DNA of 64,000 nt from Pelagibius sp028280305 (lineage in GTDB: Bacteria; Pseudomonadota; Alphaproteobacteria; Kiloniellales; Kiloniellaceae), in NCBI RefSeq assembly GCF_965233615.1, contig NZ_OZ247495.1. The stretch is one strand, 5' to 3'. The position numbers were made by a program, and so were the translations under genes. Below are positions 24,861 to 34,331 of the stretch, piece by piece (position 1 is the stretch's first letter; each line of letters opens with the position of its first letter). The notes beneath the pieces were generated by a model. It was given only the letters and a program-made list of their open reading frames with translations. It had not been told where the DNA came from and made no database searches.

Positions 24861-26146
24861 TGCTGCAGGACAAAGACCGGATCTTCACCAATCTCTACGG
24901 CCAGGACGACTGGAGCCTTGCGGGCGCGCGCCGCCGCGGCATCTGGGATAACACCAAGGCACTGCTCGAACTGGGCCGTGAGCAGATCGTCGAGACGATC
25001 AAGGACTCCGGCCTGCGCGGCCGCGGCGGGGCCGGTTTTCCGACCGGTCTCAAGTGGTCCTTCATGCCCAAGGAACCGAGCGAGCGGCCGTCCTATCTGG
25101 TTGTCAACGCCGACGAATCCGAGCCCGGCTCCTGCAAGGACCGGGAGATCCTGCGCAACGATCCCCACCGGCTGCTGGAAGGCTGTCTGGTGGCCGGTTT
25201 CGCCATGGGCGCCTCGGCCTGCTACATCTACATCCGCGGGGAGTACTTCCACGAAGGCTCCCAGGTCCAAAAAGCCATCGACGAGGCCTATGACGCCGGG
25301 TTGATCGGCAAGAATGCCGGCGGCAGCGGCTACGACTACGACATCTATCTGCACCGCGGTGCCGGGGCCTACATCTGCGGCGAAGAAACCGCTCTACTGG
25401 AGAGCCTGGAAGGCAAGAAGGGCCAGCCGCGCCTGAAGCCCCCCTTTCCTGCGGCGGTCGGCCTCTACGGCTGCCCGACGACGATCAACAATGTCGAGAC
25501 CATTGCCGTGACGCCGGAGATCCTGCGCCGCGGCGCCGACTGGTGGACGGCGCTCGGCCGCCCCAACAACACCGGCACCAAGATCTTCAGCATCTCCGGC
25601 CATGTGAACAATCCGCTGAATGTGGAAGAGGAGATGGGCATCCCGATGAAGGAGCTCATCGAAAAACATGCCGGCGGCGTGATCGGCGGTTGGGATAATC
25701 TGCTGGCGGTGATCCCCGGCGGGTCTTCGGTGCCCTGCCTGCCGGCGCCGATCTGCAACACTATGCTGATGGACTTCGATTCGCTGCGCGAGGCCCAGTC
25801 CGGGCTCGGTACGGCGGCCGTCATCGTGATGAACAAGTCGACCGACATCGTCGACGCCATCGCCCGCCTGTCGCATTTTTACATGCATGAAAGCTGCGGC
25901 CAGTGCACGCCCTGCCGCGAGGGCACGGGCTGGATGTACCGGGTGATGACCCGCCTGGTGCGCGGTGAGGCGGAGATGGAAGAGATTGATACCCTGCTGG
26001 ATGTGACCTATCAGGTGGAGGGTCATACCATCTGCGCGCTTGGCGACGCAGCGGCTTGGCCGATCCAGGGGCTGTTGCGCCACTTCCGTCCGGAGGTCGA
26101 GCGGCGCATTCTCGATTATCAAAAGTCCCGGGCGGCGGCGGAGTAG
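24860..26146 (+). CDS. nuoF: NADH-quinone oxidoreductase subunit F
   Basis: 51-kDa flavoprotein that oxidises NADH. The NADH/FMN-binding glycine-rich GRGGAGFPTG is at 54-63, the FMN region includes YLVVNADESEPG, and cluster N3 ligands are C346, C349, C352 (ESCGQCTPCREG) and C392. The ATG at 24860 overlaps the nuoE stop; the same frame happens to be open for 278 codons upstream through nuoE, which is a shadow. 428 residues. Confidence 0.97.
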   Translation: MLQDKDRIFTNLYGQDDWSLAGARRRGIWDNTKALLELGREQIVETIKDSGLRGRGGAGFPTGLKWSFMPKEPSERPSYLVVNADESEPGSCKDREILRNDPHRLLEGCLVAGFAMGASACYIYIRGEYFHEGSQVQKAIDEAYDAGLIGKNAGGSGYDYDIYLHRGAGAYICGEETALLESLEGKKGQPRLKPPFPAAVGLYGCPTTINNVETIAVTPEILRRGADWWTALGRPNNTGTKIFSISGHVNNPLNVEEEMGIPMKELIEKHAGGVIGGWDNLLAVIPGGSSVPCLPAPICNTMLMDFDSLREAQSGLGTAAVIVMNKSTDIVDAIARLSHFYMHESCGQCTPCREGTGWMYRVMTRLVRGEAEMEEIDTLLDVTYQVEGHTICALGDAAAWPIQGLLRHFRPEVERRILDYQKSRAAAE

Positions 26147-26156
26147 GGGGAAAACG

Positions 26157-28235
26157 ATGCCGAAGCTGACAATCGACGGTAAGGAAATCGAGGTCGCGGA
26201 CGGTCTTACCGTGCTGCAGGCCTGCGAGTTGGCCGGCGTCGAGATTCCGCGTTTCTGTTACCACGACCGCCTTTCGGTAGCCGGTAACTGCCGCATGTGC
26301 CTGGTGGAGATGGAGCGGGCGCCCAAGCCGATCGCTTCCTGCGCCATGCCCGTCGGCGAAGGCATGGTCATCAAGACCGATACCGACAAGGTCACCAAGG
26401 CCCGCCAGGGCGTGATGGAGTTCCTGCTGATCAATCACCCTCTCGACTGCCCGATCTGCGATCAGGGCGGCGAGTGCGACCTGCAGGACCAGGCCATGGC
26501 CTACGGCTTCGACCGCAGCCGCTATCAGGAGAACAAGCGCGCGGTCTCTGAGAAGTACATGGGCCCGCTGATCAAGACGATCATGACCCGCTGCATCCAG
26601 TGCACCCGCTGCGTGCGCTTTGCGACCGAGGTGGCGGGCGTCGAGGAAATCGGCCTGGTGAACCGCGGCGAGCATGCTGAAATCACAACCTTGGAACAGG
26701 CTGTGGGATCGGAGCTTTCCGGCAACATGGTCGACGTCTGTCCCGTCGGCGCCCTGACCTCCAGACCCTATGCTTTCGCGGCCCGGCCCTGGGAGCTTCG
26801 CAAGACCGATTCCATTGATGTGATGGACGCTGTCGGCTCCAACATCCGCATCGACACGCGGGGCCGCGAGGTCATGCGGGTGTTGCCGCGCCTGCACGAA
26901 GACATCAACGAAGAGTGGATCTCCGACAAGACGCGCCATGCCTGTGACGGCCTCGGGCGCCAGCGCCTCGACCGTCCTTATCTGCGCAACGCCGAGGGCC
27001 GCTTGGAGGCGGTGTCCTGGGGCGATGCCTTCGCCGCCATCGCGGCGCGCCTGAAAGGGCTCAGCGGCGACAAGATCGCCGCCGTCGCCGGTGACCTCTG
27101 CGATGCCGAAGCGATGATGGCCCTCAAAGACCTGATGAAGGGCCTGGGCTCGGAAAACCTGGATTGCCGGCAGGACGGCGCCAAGCTCGATCCCGCCACC
27201 CGTGCCGGCTACCTGTTCAACACCACCATCGCCGGAATCGAAAAGGCCGATGCGGCGCTGCTGATCGGCACCAATCCGCGCTGGGAAGGGCCCCTTGTGA
27301 ACGCCCGCCTGCGCAAGCGCGCGTTGATGGGCGGCTTCAAGGTGGGGCTTATCGGCCAGCAGGTCGACCTGACCTATGGCTACGACTATCTGGGTGCCGG
27401 GCCGGAAAGCCTCAGCGAAATCGCCGAGGGTCGTGGCGCCTTTGCCGAGATCCTGGAGAAGGCCGAGCGCCCGATGCTGATCCTCGGCATGGGGGCCCTC
27501 ACGCGGCCCGACGGTGCGTCCGTGCTGGCCGCGGCCCGCAAGGTCGCTGAGCGCTATGGTATGCTGGCTGAAGGCTGGAACGGCTTCAACGTCCTGCACA
27601 CGGCGGCGGGGCGGGTTGCAGGTCTCGACCTTGGTTTCGTTCCCGGCGCAAACGGGCGCGATCTTGAGGGCATTCTGAAGGGTGCCGAAGACGGCGCGAT
27701 CCAAGCGGTCTATCTGCTCGGCGCCGATGAGATCGACATGGGCCGTTTGGGCCAGCCCGGGCAGGGGCCCTTCGTCATTTATCAGGGCCATCACGGCGAT
27801 GCGGGCGCGCACCGCGCCGACGTGATCCTGCCGGGGGCGGCCTATCCGGAAAAGAACGCCACCTACGTGAATACCGAGGGACGGGTTCAGTTGGCACGGC
27901 TGGCGAGCTTCCCGCCCGGCGAAGCCCGTGAAGACTGGACCATCCTGCGCGCCCTCTCGGAGGCGGTGGGCGAACGCCTGCCTTATGACAATCTGGGCGA
28001 ACTGCGCCAGCGGATGATCCAGGCCAATCCGGTTTTTGCCGCGGTCGATCAGATCGAAGCGGCCCCCTGGGGCAATTTCGGCGAGGCGGGCACCATGGAG
28101 GCAACCCCCTTCGTTTCGCCCATCGGCAACTTCTATATGACCGATCCGATCAGCCGCGCCTCGGCAACCATGGCGGAGTGTACCGAGGCCTTCGGGCTCG
28201 GCGCCAAACGGGGAGCGACCGGAACCCATGGTTGA
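26157..28235 (+). CDS. nuoG: NADH-quinone oxidoreductase subunit G
   Basis: 75-kDa-type subunit carrying several iron-sulfur clusters. [2Fe-2S] N1b ligands are C34, C45, C48 and C62. The His/Cys N5 site (HPLDCPICDQGGECDLQD) and the N4 motif CIQCTRCVRF plus VDVCPVGALTS follow. The C-terminal half is molybdopterin-oxidoreductase-like without cofactor. 692 residues. An AGGGGG site precedes the ATG. The last eight bases overlap nuoH. Confidence 0.96.
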   Translation: MPKLTIDGKEIEVADGLTVLQACELAGVEIPRFCYHDRLSVAGNCRMCLVEMERAPKPIASCAMPVGEGMVIKTDTDKVTKARQGVMEFLLINHPLDCPICDQGGECDLQDQAMAYGFDRSRYQENKRAVSEKYMGPLIKTIMTRCIQCTRCVRFATEVAGVEEIGLVNRGEHAEITTLEQAVGSELSGNMVDVCPVGALTSRPYAFAARPWELRKTDSIDVMDAVGSNIRIDTRGREVMRVLPRLHEDINEEWISDKTRHACDGLGRQRLDRPYLRNAEGRLEAVSWGDAFAAIAARLKGLSGDKIAAVAGDLCDAEAMMALKDLMKGLGSENLDCRQDGAKLDPATRAGYLFNTTIAGIEKADAALLIGTNPRWEGPLVNARLRKRALMGGFKVGLIGQQVDLTYGYDYLGAGPESLSEIAEGRGAFAEILEKAERPMLILGMGALTRPDGASVLAAARKVAERYGMLAEGWNGFNVLHTAAGRVAGLDLGFVPGANGRDLEGILKGAEDGAIQAVYLLGADEIDMGRLGQPGQGPFVIYQGHHGDAGAHRADVILPGAAYPEKNATYVNTEGRVQLARLASFPPGEAREDWTILRALSEAVGERLPYDNLGELRQRMIQANPVFAAVDQIEAAPWGNFGEAGTMEATPFVSPIGNFYMTDPISRASATMAECTEAFGLGAKRGATGTHG

Positions 28236-29274
28236 TCAATTCATGAGCTGGTGGTTTTGGGACAGCTTTGTCGGCCAGGGCGTGCTTATCGTTGCCCAGA
28301 TCGTCGCAATTCTGGTCCCGCTGCTGTTGTCGGTGGCTTATCTGACTTATGCCGAGCGCAAGGTCATCGGCGCCATGCAACTGCGCAAGGGCCCCAACAT
28401 CGTCGGCCCCTTCGGCCTTCTGCAGCCTATCGCCGATGCGGTGAAGCTGCTGTTCAAGGAAACCATCCTGCCCGCCGGCGCCAACAAGATCGTTTTCATC
28501 ATGGCGCCGATGCTGACCTTCATCCTGGCGATGATCGGCTGGGCGGTGATCCCCTTCGACTATGGCCTGGTGCTTGCCGACATCAATGTGGGCATCCTCT
28601 ACCTCTTCGCCATCTCCTCGCTCGGTGTCTACGGCGTCATCATGGCGGGCTGGGCCTCGAACTCGAAGTATCCTTTCCTGGGCGCGCTGCGTTCGGCCGC
28701 GCAGATGGTGTCCTACGAAGTCTCCATGGGTTTCGTGATCATCACCGTGCTGCTGCTGGTCGGCTCCCTGAACCTCACCGACATCGTCATGGCGCAGCAA
28801 GGCGACTACGGCATCTTCAGCTGGTTCTGGCTGCCGATGCTGCCGATGTTCGTGATCTTCTTCATCTCGATCCTGGCGGAGACCAACCGCTCCCCTTTCG
28901 ACCTGCCGGAAGGCGAGTCGGAACTGGTGGCCGGTTTCTTCGTCGAATACTCCTCGATGCCCTTCGCGCTCTTCTTCCTCGGCGAATACGCCAACATGAT
29001 CCTGATGAGCGCGATGACGGCGATCCTCTTCCTCGGCGGCTGGCTGCCGCCCTTCGATATTGCGCCCTTTACCTGGATCCCCGGCCCGATCTGGCTCTTT
29101 ATCAAGATCGCCATGGTGCTGTTCTGCTTCCTCTGGGTGCGGGCGACTTTCCCGCGCTACCGCTACGACCAGCTCATGCGTCTCGGCTGGAAGGTGTTCC
29201 TGCCGTTCTCGTTGTTCTGGGTGGTGCTGACCGCCGGGGTGCTGATCGCTTTTGACATGGTGCCGAACTCATGA
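28228..29274 (+). CDS. nuoH: NADH-quinone oxidoreductase subunit H
   Basis: ND1-type membrane subunit that lines the quinone channel and links both arms. About eight or nine transmembrane helices in 348 residues. Conserved segments include TYAERKVIGAMQLRKGPN and the acidic loop AETNRSPFDLPEGESELVAGF. The start overlaps nuoG by eight bases (ATGGTTGA). Confidence 0.97.
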   Translation: MVDQFMSWWFWDSFVGQGVLIVAQIVAILVPLLLSVAYLTYAERKVIGAMQLRKGPNIVGPFGLLQPIADAVKLLFKETILPAGANKIVFIMAPMLTFILAMIGWAVIPFDYGLVLADINVGILYLFAISSLGVYGVIMAGWASNSKYPFLGALRSAAQMVSYEVSMGFVIITVLLLVGSLNLTDIVMAQQGDYGIFSWFWLPMLPMFVIFFISILAETNRSPFDLPEGESELVAGFFVEYSSMPFALFFLGEYANMILMSAMTAILFLGGWLPPFDIAPFTWIPGPIWLFIKIAMVLFCFLWVRATFPRYRYDQLMRLGWKVFLPFSLFWVVLTAGVLIAFDMVPNS

Positions 29275-29290
29275 CGGCAGGAGACAAGAC

Positions 29291-29779
29291 ATGGGCATGA
29301 TGGAGCGTGGCCTGAAGAGCCTGCTGCTCGGCGAACTGCTTTCGGGCATGTCGCTGACCCTGCGCTACTTCTTCAAGCCGAAGGTGACGCTGAACTATCC
29401 TTACGAGAAAGGACCGCTGAGCCCGCGGTTCCGGGGTGAGCACGCGCTGCGCCGCTATCCCAATGGGGAGGAGCGCTGCATTGCCTGCAAGCTCTGCGAA
29501 GCGATCTGCCCGGCTCAGGCGATTACCATCGAGGCCGAGCCGCGTGCCGACGGCAGCCGCCGGACGACCCGCTACGACATCGACATGACCAAGTGCATCT
29601 ACTGCGGCTTCTGTCAGGAAGCCTGCCCGGTGGATGCCATCGTCGAGGGACCGAATTTTGAATTCGCGGCCGAGACCCGTGAGGAGTTGTTCTACAACAA
29701 AGAGAAACTGTTGGATAACGGCGATCGTTGGGAAACAGAGATCGCCCAGAATCTTGAAATGGATGCGCCCTACCGCTGA
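29291..29779 (+). CDS. nuoI: NADH-quinone oxidoreductase subunit I
   Basis: Ferredoxin-like subunit with clusters N6a and N6b. The two motifs are C63, C66, C69, C73 (CIACKLCEAICP) and C102, C105, C108, C112 (CIYCGFCQEACP). I chose ATG 29291 because an ATG 39 bases earlier lies inside nuoH. GGAGAC is upstream of the chosen start. 162 residues, as in other alphaproteobacteria. Confidence 0.96.
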   Translation: MGMMERGLKSLLLGELLSGMSLTLRYFFKPKVTLNYPYEKGPLSPRFRGEHALRRYPNGEERCIACKLCEAICPAQAITIEAEPRADGSRRTTRYDIDMTKCIYCGFCQEACPVDAIVEGPNFEFAAETREELFYNKEKLLDNGDRWETEIAQNLEMDAPYR

Positions 29780-29890
29780 CCGGCGGAAAACGGGGGCGGC
29801 CTTCGGGCCTGAAATTGGGGGAAGAACCGTGCGCACAGACATGAGTGCCGGAACATCGATTTGCCGCGTGATGGGCGAAAGGAGGCAGCC

Positions 29891-30505
29891 GTGATTCTTC
29901 AGGGTCTGGCCTTCTATCTCTTCGCCGCCGTGACCGTCGCCGCGGGGGTGATGGTGATAACCTCACGCAATCCCGTTCACTCGGTTCTGTTCCTGATCCT
30001 CGCCTTCTTCAACTCCGCCGGGCTTTTCGTTCTGATGGGTGCCGAGTTCCTGGCCATGATTCTGGTCGTGGTCTACGTCGGCGCCGTGGCGGTGCTCTTT
30101 CTTTTCGTGGTGATGATGCTGGACATCAACTTCGTGCAGATGCGCGAGGGCTTCATGCAGTATCTGCCCCTGGGGGCGATGATCGGTCTCATCCTGCTGG
30201 TCGAGTTGATACTGGTCGGCGCCGCCTGGGTCATTGCGCCCCAGGCCGAAAGCCTGGCGGCCGTGCCGGCGGCTCCTGCGGGCGATCTTCACAATACCCG
30301 GGCGATCGGCAATGTGCTCTACACCGACTACGTCTATCTCTTCCAGGTGTCCGGCCTCATCCTGCTTGTCGCCATGATCGGCGCCATCGTGCTGACTCTG
30401 CGCCAGCGCGAGGGCGTGAAGCGCCAGTCGATTGCCGAACAGAATGCCAGGAAGCGCGACGAGGCGGTCGAGGTGAAGCAGATTCCCACCGGAAGCGGGG
30501 TCTAG
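29891..30505 (+). CDS. nuoJ: NADH-quinone oxidoreductase subunit J
   Basis: ND6-type membrane subunit with five predicted helices in 204 residues; VVYVGAVAVLFLFVVMMLD is the characteristic helix 3 region. The start is GTG at 29891, five bases after a strong AAAGGAGG. An upstream TTG in frame at 29861 has no site. The 111-bp gap after nuoI is the longest space in the complex I operon and shows no extra gene. Confidence 0.94.
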   Translation: MILQGLAFYLFAAVTVAAGVMVITSRNPVHSVLFLILAFFNSAGLFVLMGAEFLAMILVVVYVGAVAVLFLFVVMMLDINFVQMREGFMQYLPLGAMIGLILLVELILVGAAWVIAPQAESLAAVPAAPAGDLHNTRAIGNVLYTDYVYLFQVSGLILLVAMIGAIVLTLRQREGVKRQSIAEQNARKRDEAVEVKQIPTGSGV

Positions 30506-30509
30506 GAAG

Positions 30510-30821
30510 ATGCTGGAAATCGGACTGGGCCACTATCTGACCGTCGCGGCGATCCTCTTTACCCTCGGGATTTTCGGCATCTTCCTGAACCGCAAGAACG
30601 TCATCATCATTCTGATGTCGATCGAGTTGATGCTGCTGGCGGTAAACATCAACCTCGTTGCCTTCTCGACCCATCTGCAGGATCTGGTCGGACAGATCTT
30701 CGCCATGTTCGTGCTGACCGTGGCGGCCGCCGAGGCGGCCATCGGCCTCGCGATCCTCGTGGTTTACTTCCGTAACCGCGGGTCCATCGAGGTCGAAGAC
30801 ATCAACATGATGAAGGGTTAG
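30510..30821 (+). CDS. nuoK: NADH-quinone oxidoreductase subunit K
   Basis: ND4L-type subunit with three membrane helices. The 103 residues include the buried glutamates in MSIELMLLAVN and in AAAEAAIGLA, both needed for proton coupling. Four bases separate it from nuoJ. Confidence 0.96.
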   Translation: MLEIGLGHYLTVAAILFTLGIFGIFLNRKNVIIILMSIELMLLAVNINLVAFSTHLQDLVGQIFAMFVLTVAAAEAAIGLAILVVYFRNRGSIEVEDINMMKG

Positions 30822-30831
30822 GGCAGGGGCC

Positions 30832-32781
30832 ATGGATCAACTCATCGTCCTGCTGCCGCTGCTCGGCGCGATCATTGCCGGCTTCTTTGGCCGCATGATC
30901 GGCGACAAACTCTCCATGCTGGTGACCTGCGGCCTGCTGGTCATCTCCGCCGTGCTTTCCGGCTTTGTCTTCTTCGATGTCGGGATTCAGGGCAACGCGC
31001 GCACCACGGAACTCTTCACCTGGATCGATTCCGGCAGCTTCGAGGTCAGTTGGGCACTGCGCGTCGACACCCTGACGGCGGTCATGCTGGTGGTTGTCAC
31101 CTGGGTTTCCTCCATGGTGCACATCTACTCCGTCGGCTACATGTCGCACGACAAGGCCAAACCGCGGTTCTTCGCCTATCTCAGCCTTTTCACCTTCTTC
31201 ATGCTGATGCTGGTGACCGCCGACAACTTCGTGCAGATGTTCTTCGGCTGGGAGGGTGTCGGTCTGGCCTCATACCTGCTGATCGGCTTCTGGTATGAAC
31301 GGTCGTCTGCCTGCGCGGCGGCGATCAAGGCCTTCCTGGTCAACCGGGTCGGTGACGTCGGCTTCGCGCTCGGTATCTGCGGCGCCTTTGTCCTCTTCGG
31401 CGCCGCCGGCTTTGACGAAGTCTTCAACGCCGTGCCCGGCATGGCCGATGCAGAGTTCGTCGCCTTCGGGATCGAGGGCCATGCCCTGACCATCATCTGC
31501 ATCCTGCTGTTCATCGGCGCCATGGGTAAATCGGCCCAGCTCGGCCTGCATACCTGGCTGCCGGACGCCATGGAGGGCCCGACCCCGGTCTCCGCCCTGA
31601 TCCATGCCGCGACCATGGTGACCGCCGGTGTCTTCATGGTGGCGCGGCTCTCGCCGATGTTCGAATACGCGCCCACGGCGCTGGAACTAGTCACCTATGT
31701 CGGGGCGCTGACCGCCTTCTTCGCCGCCAGCGTCGGCCTGACCCAGAACGACATCAAGCGGGTCATCGCCTATTCGACCTGCTCGCAGCTCGGCTACATG
31801 TTCTTCGCCATCGGCGTTTCGGCCTATTCAGCGGCGATCTACCACCTGATGACCCACGCCTTTTTCAAGGCGCTGCTGTTCCTCGGCGCTGGCTCGGTCA
31901 TCCATGCCATGTCCGACGAACAGGACATGCGCAAGATGGGCGGCACCTACAAGCTGATCCCCATGACCTACATCCTGATGTGGATCGGCACCCTGGCCTT
32001 GTTGGGTATCGGCATCCCGGGAACCTACGTCGGCTTCGCCGGTTTCTTCTCCAAAGACATCGTCATCGAGGCGGCCTTCGCCGACCATTCGACCCACGGC
32101 ACCTTCGCCTTCGTCGTGGGTGTGACCGCCGCTGCCATGACGGCCTTCTATTCCTGCCGCCTTATGTTCATGACTTTCCACGGCACGCCGCGAGCCTCCA
32201 AGGAAGTCATGTCCCATGTCCATGAGTCGCCCCCGGTGATGCTGCTGCCGCTGGTCTTCCTGGCCATCGGTGCGGTCTTCGCCGGCGGCGCCATGTACTA
32301 CTTCTTCGTTGGCAGCGGGATGGAAAGCTTCTGGGGCGAGTCGCTCAAGGTTCTGCCGGAGAACAACACCGTCGAAGCGGCGCATCATGTGCCCTTCTGG
32401 GTGAAGGCCTCTCCCTTGGTTGCCGGCCTGCTCGGCATCGGCCTCGCCTGGCTGATGTATATCGCCTCGCCGGATCTGCCCGGCAAGCTGGCCGGGGCCT
32501 TGCGTCCGCTGTACCTCTTCTCCTTCAACAAGTGGTACTTCGACGAACTCTACGACCGGGTCTTCGTGCGTCCCGCGCGCCTTCTGGGTTTCGGTCTCTG
32601 GAAGGGCGGCGACGGCGCGGTCATCGACGGGCTGGGTCCCGACGGGATCGCGGCCACCACCCGGGACCTTTCGCGCCGCGCCTCGCTGCTGCAGAGCGGT
32701 TATGTCTATCACTATGCTTTTGCCATGCTGATCGGGGTCGTCTTCCTGGTCACCTGGTACATTCTGAGCCAACTGGGGTGA
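30832..32781 (+). CDS. nuoL: NADH-quinone oxidoreductase subunit L
   Basis: Largest antiporter-like subunit, with the long lateral helix at its C-terminus. 649 residues. Core motif: GWEGVGLASYLLIGFWY, with the key Glu, then MGKSAQLGLHTWLPDAMEGPTPVSALIHAATMVTAGV, with the central Lys and His residues. Ten bases behind nuoK. Confidence 0.97.
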   Translation: MDQLIVLLPLLGAIIAGFFGRMIGDKLSMLVTCGLLVISAVLSGFVFFDVGIQGNARTTELFTWIDSGSFEVSWALRVDTLTAVMLVVVTWVSSMVHIYSVGYMSHDKAKPRFFAYLSLFTFFMLMLVTADNFVQMFFGWEGVGLASYLLIGFWYERSSACAAAIKAFLVNRVGDVGFALGICGAFVLFGAAGFDEVFNAVPGMADAEFVAFGIEGHALTIICILLFIGAMGKSAQLGLHTWLPDAMEGPTPVSALIHAATMVTAGVFMVARLSPMFEYAPTALELVTYVGALTAFFAASVGLTQNDIKRVIAYSTCSQLGYMFFAIGVSAYSAAIYHLMTHAFFKALLFLGAGSVIHAMSDEQDMRKMGGTYKLIPMTYILMWIGTLALLGIGIPGTYVGFAGFFSKDIVIEAAFADHSTHGTFAFVVGVTAAAMTAFYSCRLMFMTFHGTPRASKEVMSHVHESPPVMLLPLVFLAIGAVFAGGAMYYFFVGSGMESFWGESLKVLPENNTVEAAHHVPFWVKASPLVAGLLGIGLAWLMYIASPDLPGKLAGALRPLYLFSFNKWYFDELYDRVFVRPARLLGFGLWKGGDGAVIDGLGPDGIAATTRDLSRRASLLQSGYVYHYAFAMLIGVVFLVTWYILSQLG

Positions 32782-32788
32782 TCATCCG

Positions 32789-34321
32789 ATGACGGGCTGG
32801 CCGCTTCTTTCGACGATCACTTTCCTGCCGCTGGCGGGCGCACTCATCATCCTCCTCATCGGGCGTCACGACGACGAGGCGGTGGTGGCCAAGAACGCCC
32901 GCTATATGGCGCTCTGGACCTCCTTCGTCACCTTTATCGTGTCGCTGTTCCTCTGGACCGGATTTGACCGCAGTTCCGCGGATTTCCAGTTTGTCGAACG
33001 GGTGGATTGGATCCCGGCGTTCAACATCAGCTACCACATGGGCGTCGACGGCATCTCCATGATGTTCGTGCTGCTGTCGACCCTGCTGACGCCGCTCTGC
33101 GTGCTGGCCAGTTGGAACGCCATTCAGAACCGGGTGAAGGAGTACATGGTCGCCTTCCTGGTTCTGGAAACCCTGATGGTCGGCATGTTCTGCGCCCTGG
33201 ACATGGTGGTCTTTTACATCTTCTTCGAGGGTGTGCTGATCCCGATGTTCCTGATCATCGGGATCTGGGGCGGCGGCAGGCGGGTCTACGCGGCCTTCAA
33301 GTTCTTCCTCTACACGCTCCTGGGTTCGGTGCTGATGCTGCTGGCGATCCTCGCCATGTACTTCGACGCCGGCACAACCGACATTCCGACCCTGCTGGCC
33401 CACGGGTTCCCGGCCTCCATGCAGACCTGGCTCTGGCTCGCCTTCTTTGCCTCCTTTGCGGTGAAGATCCCGATGTGGCCGGTGCATACCTGGTTGCCGG
33501 ATGCTCACGTCGAAGCGCCGACGGCCGGCTCGGTGATCCTGGCCGGGGTGCTCTTGAAAATGGGCGGTTACGGCTTCCTGCGGTTCTCGCTGCCGATGAT
33601 GCCCGAGGCCTCGGACTTCTTCGCGCCGCTGGTCTTCTCGCTCTCGGTCATCGCGGTGATCTACACCTCGCTGGTGGCCCTGGCGCAGGAAGACATGAAA
33701 AAACTGATCGCCTATTCGTCCGTCGCCCATATGGGCTTCGTGACCATCGGCATCTTCGCCGCCAACCAGCAGGGTATCGAGGGGGCGATCTTCCAGATGC
33801 TCTCCCACGGCGTGGTCTCGGCCGCGCTCTTCCTCTGCGTCGGCGTGGTTTACGACCGCCTGCATACCCGTCTGATCGCCCGCTATGACGGTCTGGTCGA
33901 ACGGATGCCGGCCTATGCCCTGGTCTTCATGGTGTTCATGCTGGCGTCCGTGGGGCTGCCGGGAACCAGCGGCTTCGTCGGCGAGTTCCTGGTGCTGGTC
34001 GGTGCCTTCCAGGTCAATACCTGGGTCGCCCTTCTGGCGGCGACCGGCATGGTGCTGGGGGCGGCCTACATGCTCTACCTCTACCGGCGCATCATCTTCG
34101 GCAAGATCACCAAGGACGATCTGAAGTCGATCCTCGATATGGATTGGCGGGAAAAGGCGGTCTTCGCCCCGTTGATCGTGCTGGTTCTCTGGATGGGTAT
34201 CTATCCCGCCTCCTTCATCGACGTCATGGCGCCCTCGGTAGAGCGTCTGGTGGAGAACTATCAGGTCGCCCTGGCCAACTCCGAAGGTCCGCTGCTTGCC
34301 GGCCTCTGGCCGTTGCGTTAG
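32789..34321 (+). CDS. nuoM: NADH-quinone oxidoreductase subunit M
   Basis: ND4-type antiporter-like subunit, 510 residues, about 14 helices. Shows the essential Glu in FFEGVLIPMF, the loop VKIPMWPVHTWLPDAHVEAPTAGS and the discontinuous helix region that follows. Seven bases behind nuoL. Confidence 0.97.
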   Translation: MTGWPLLSTITFLPLAGALIILLIGRHDDEAVVAKNARYMALWTSFVTFIVSLFLWTGFDRSSADFQFVERVDWIPAFNISYHMGVDGISMMFVLLSTLLTPLCVLASWNAIQNRVKEYMVAFLVLETLMVGMFCALDMVVFYIFFEGVLIPMFLIIGIWGGGRRVYAAFKFFLYTLLGSVLMLLAILAMYFDAGTTDIPTLLAHGFPASMQTWLWLAFFASFAVKIPMWPVHTWLPDAHVEAPTAGSVILAGVLLKMGGYGFLRFSLPMMPEASDFFAPLVFSLSVIAVIYTSLVALAQEDMKKLIAYSSVAHMGFVTIGIFAANQQGIEGAIFQMLSHGVVSAALFLCVGVVYDRLHTRLIARYDGLVERMPAYALVFMVFMLASVGLPGTSGFVGEFLVLVGAFQVNTWVALLAATGMVLGAAYMLYLYRRIIFGKITKDDLKSILDMDWREKAVFAPLIVLVLWMGIYPASFIDVMAPSVERLVENYQVALANSEGPLLAGLWPLR

Positions 34322-34331
34322 GAGAGGCGCG

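Noticed and set aside
25821..28229. 802-codon antisense frame over nuoG
   Set aside because: Composition of a GC-rich shadow (many His, Gln, Arg, Gly); nuoG motifs are intact on the other strand.
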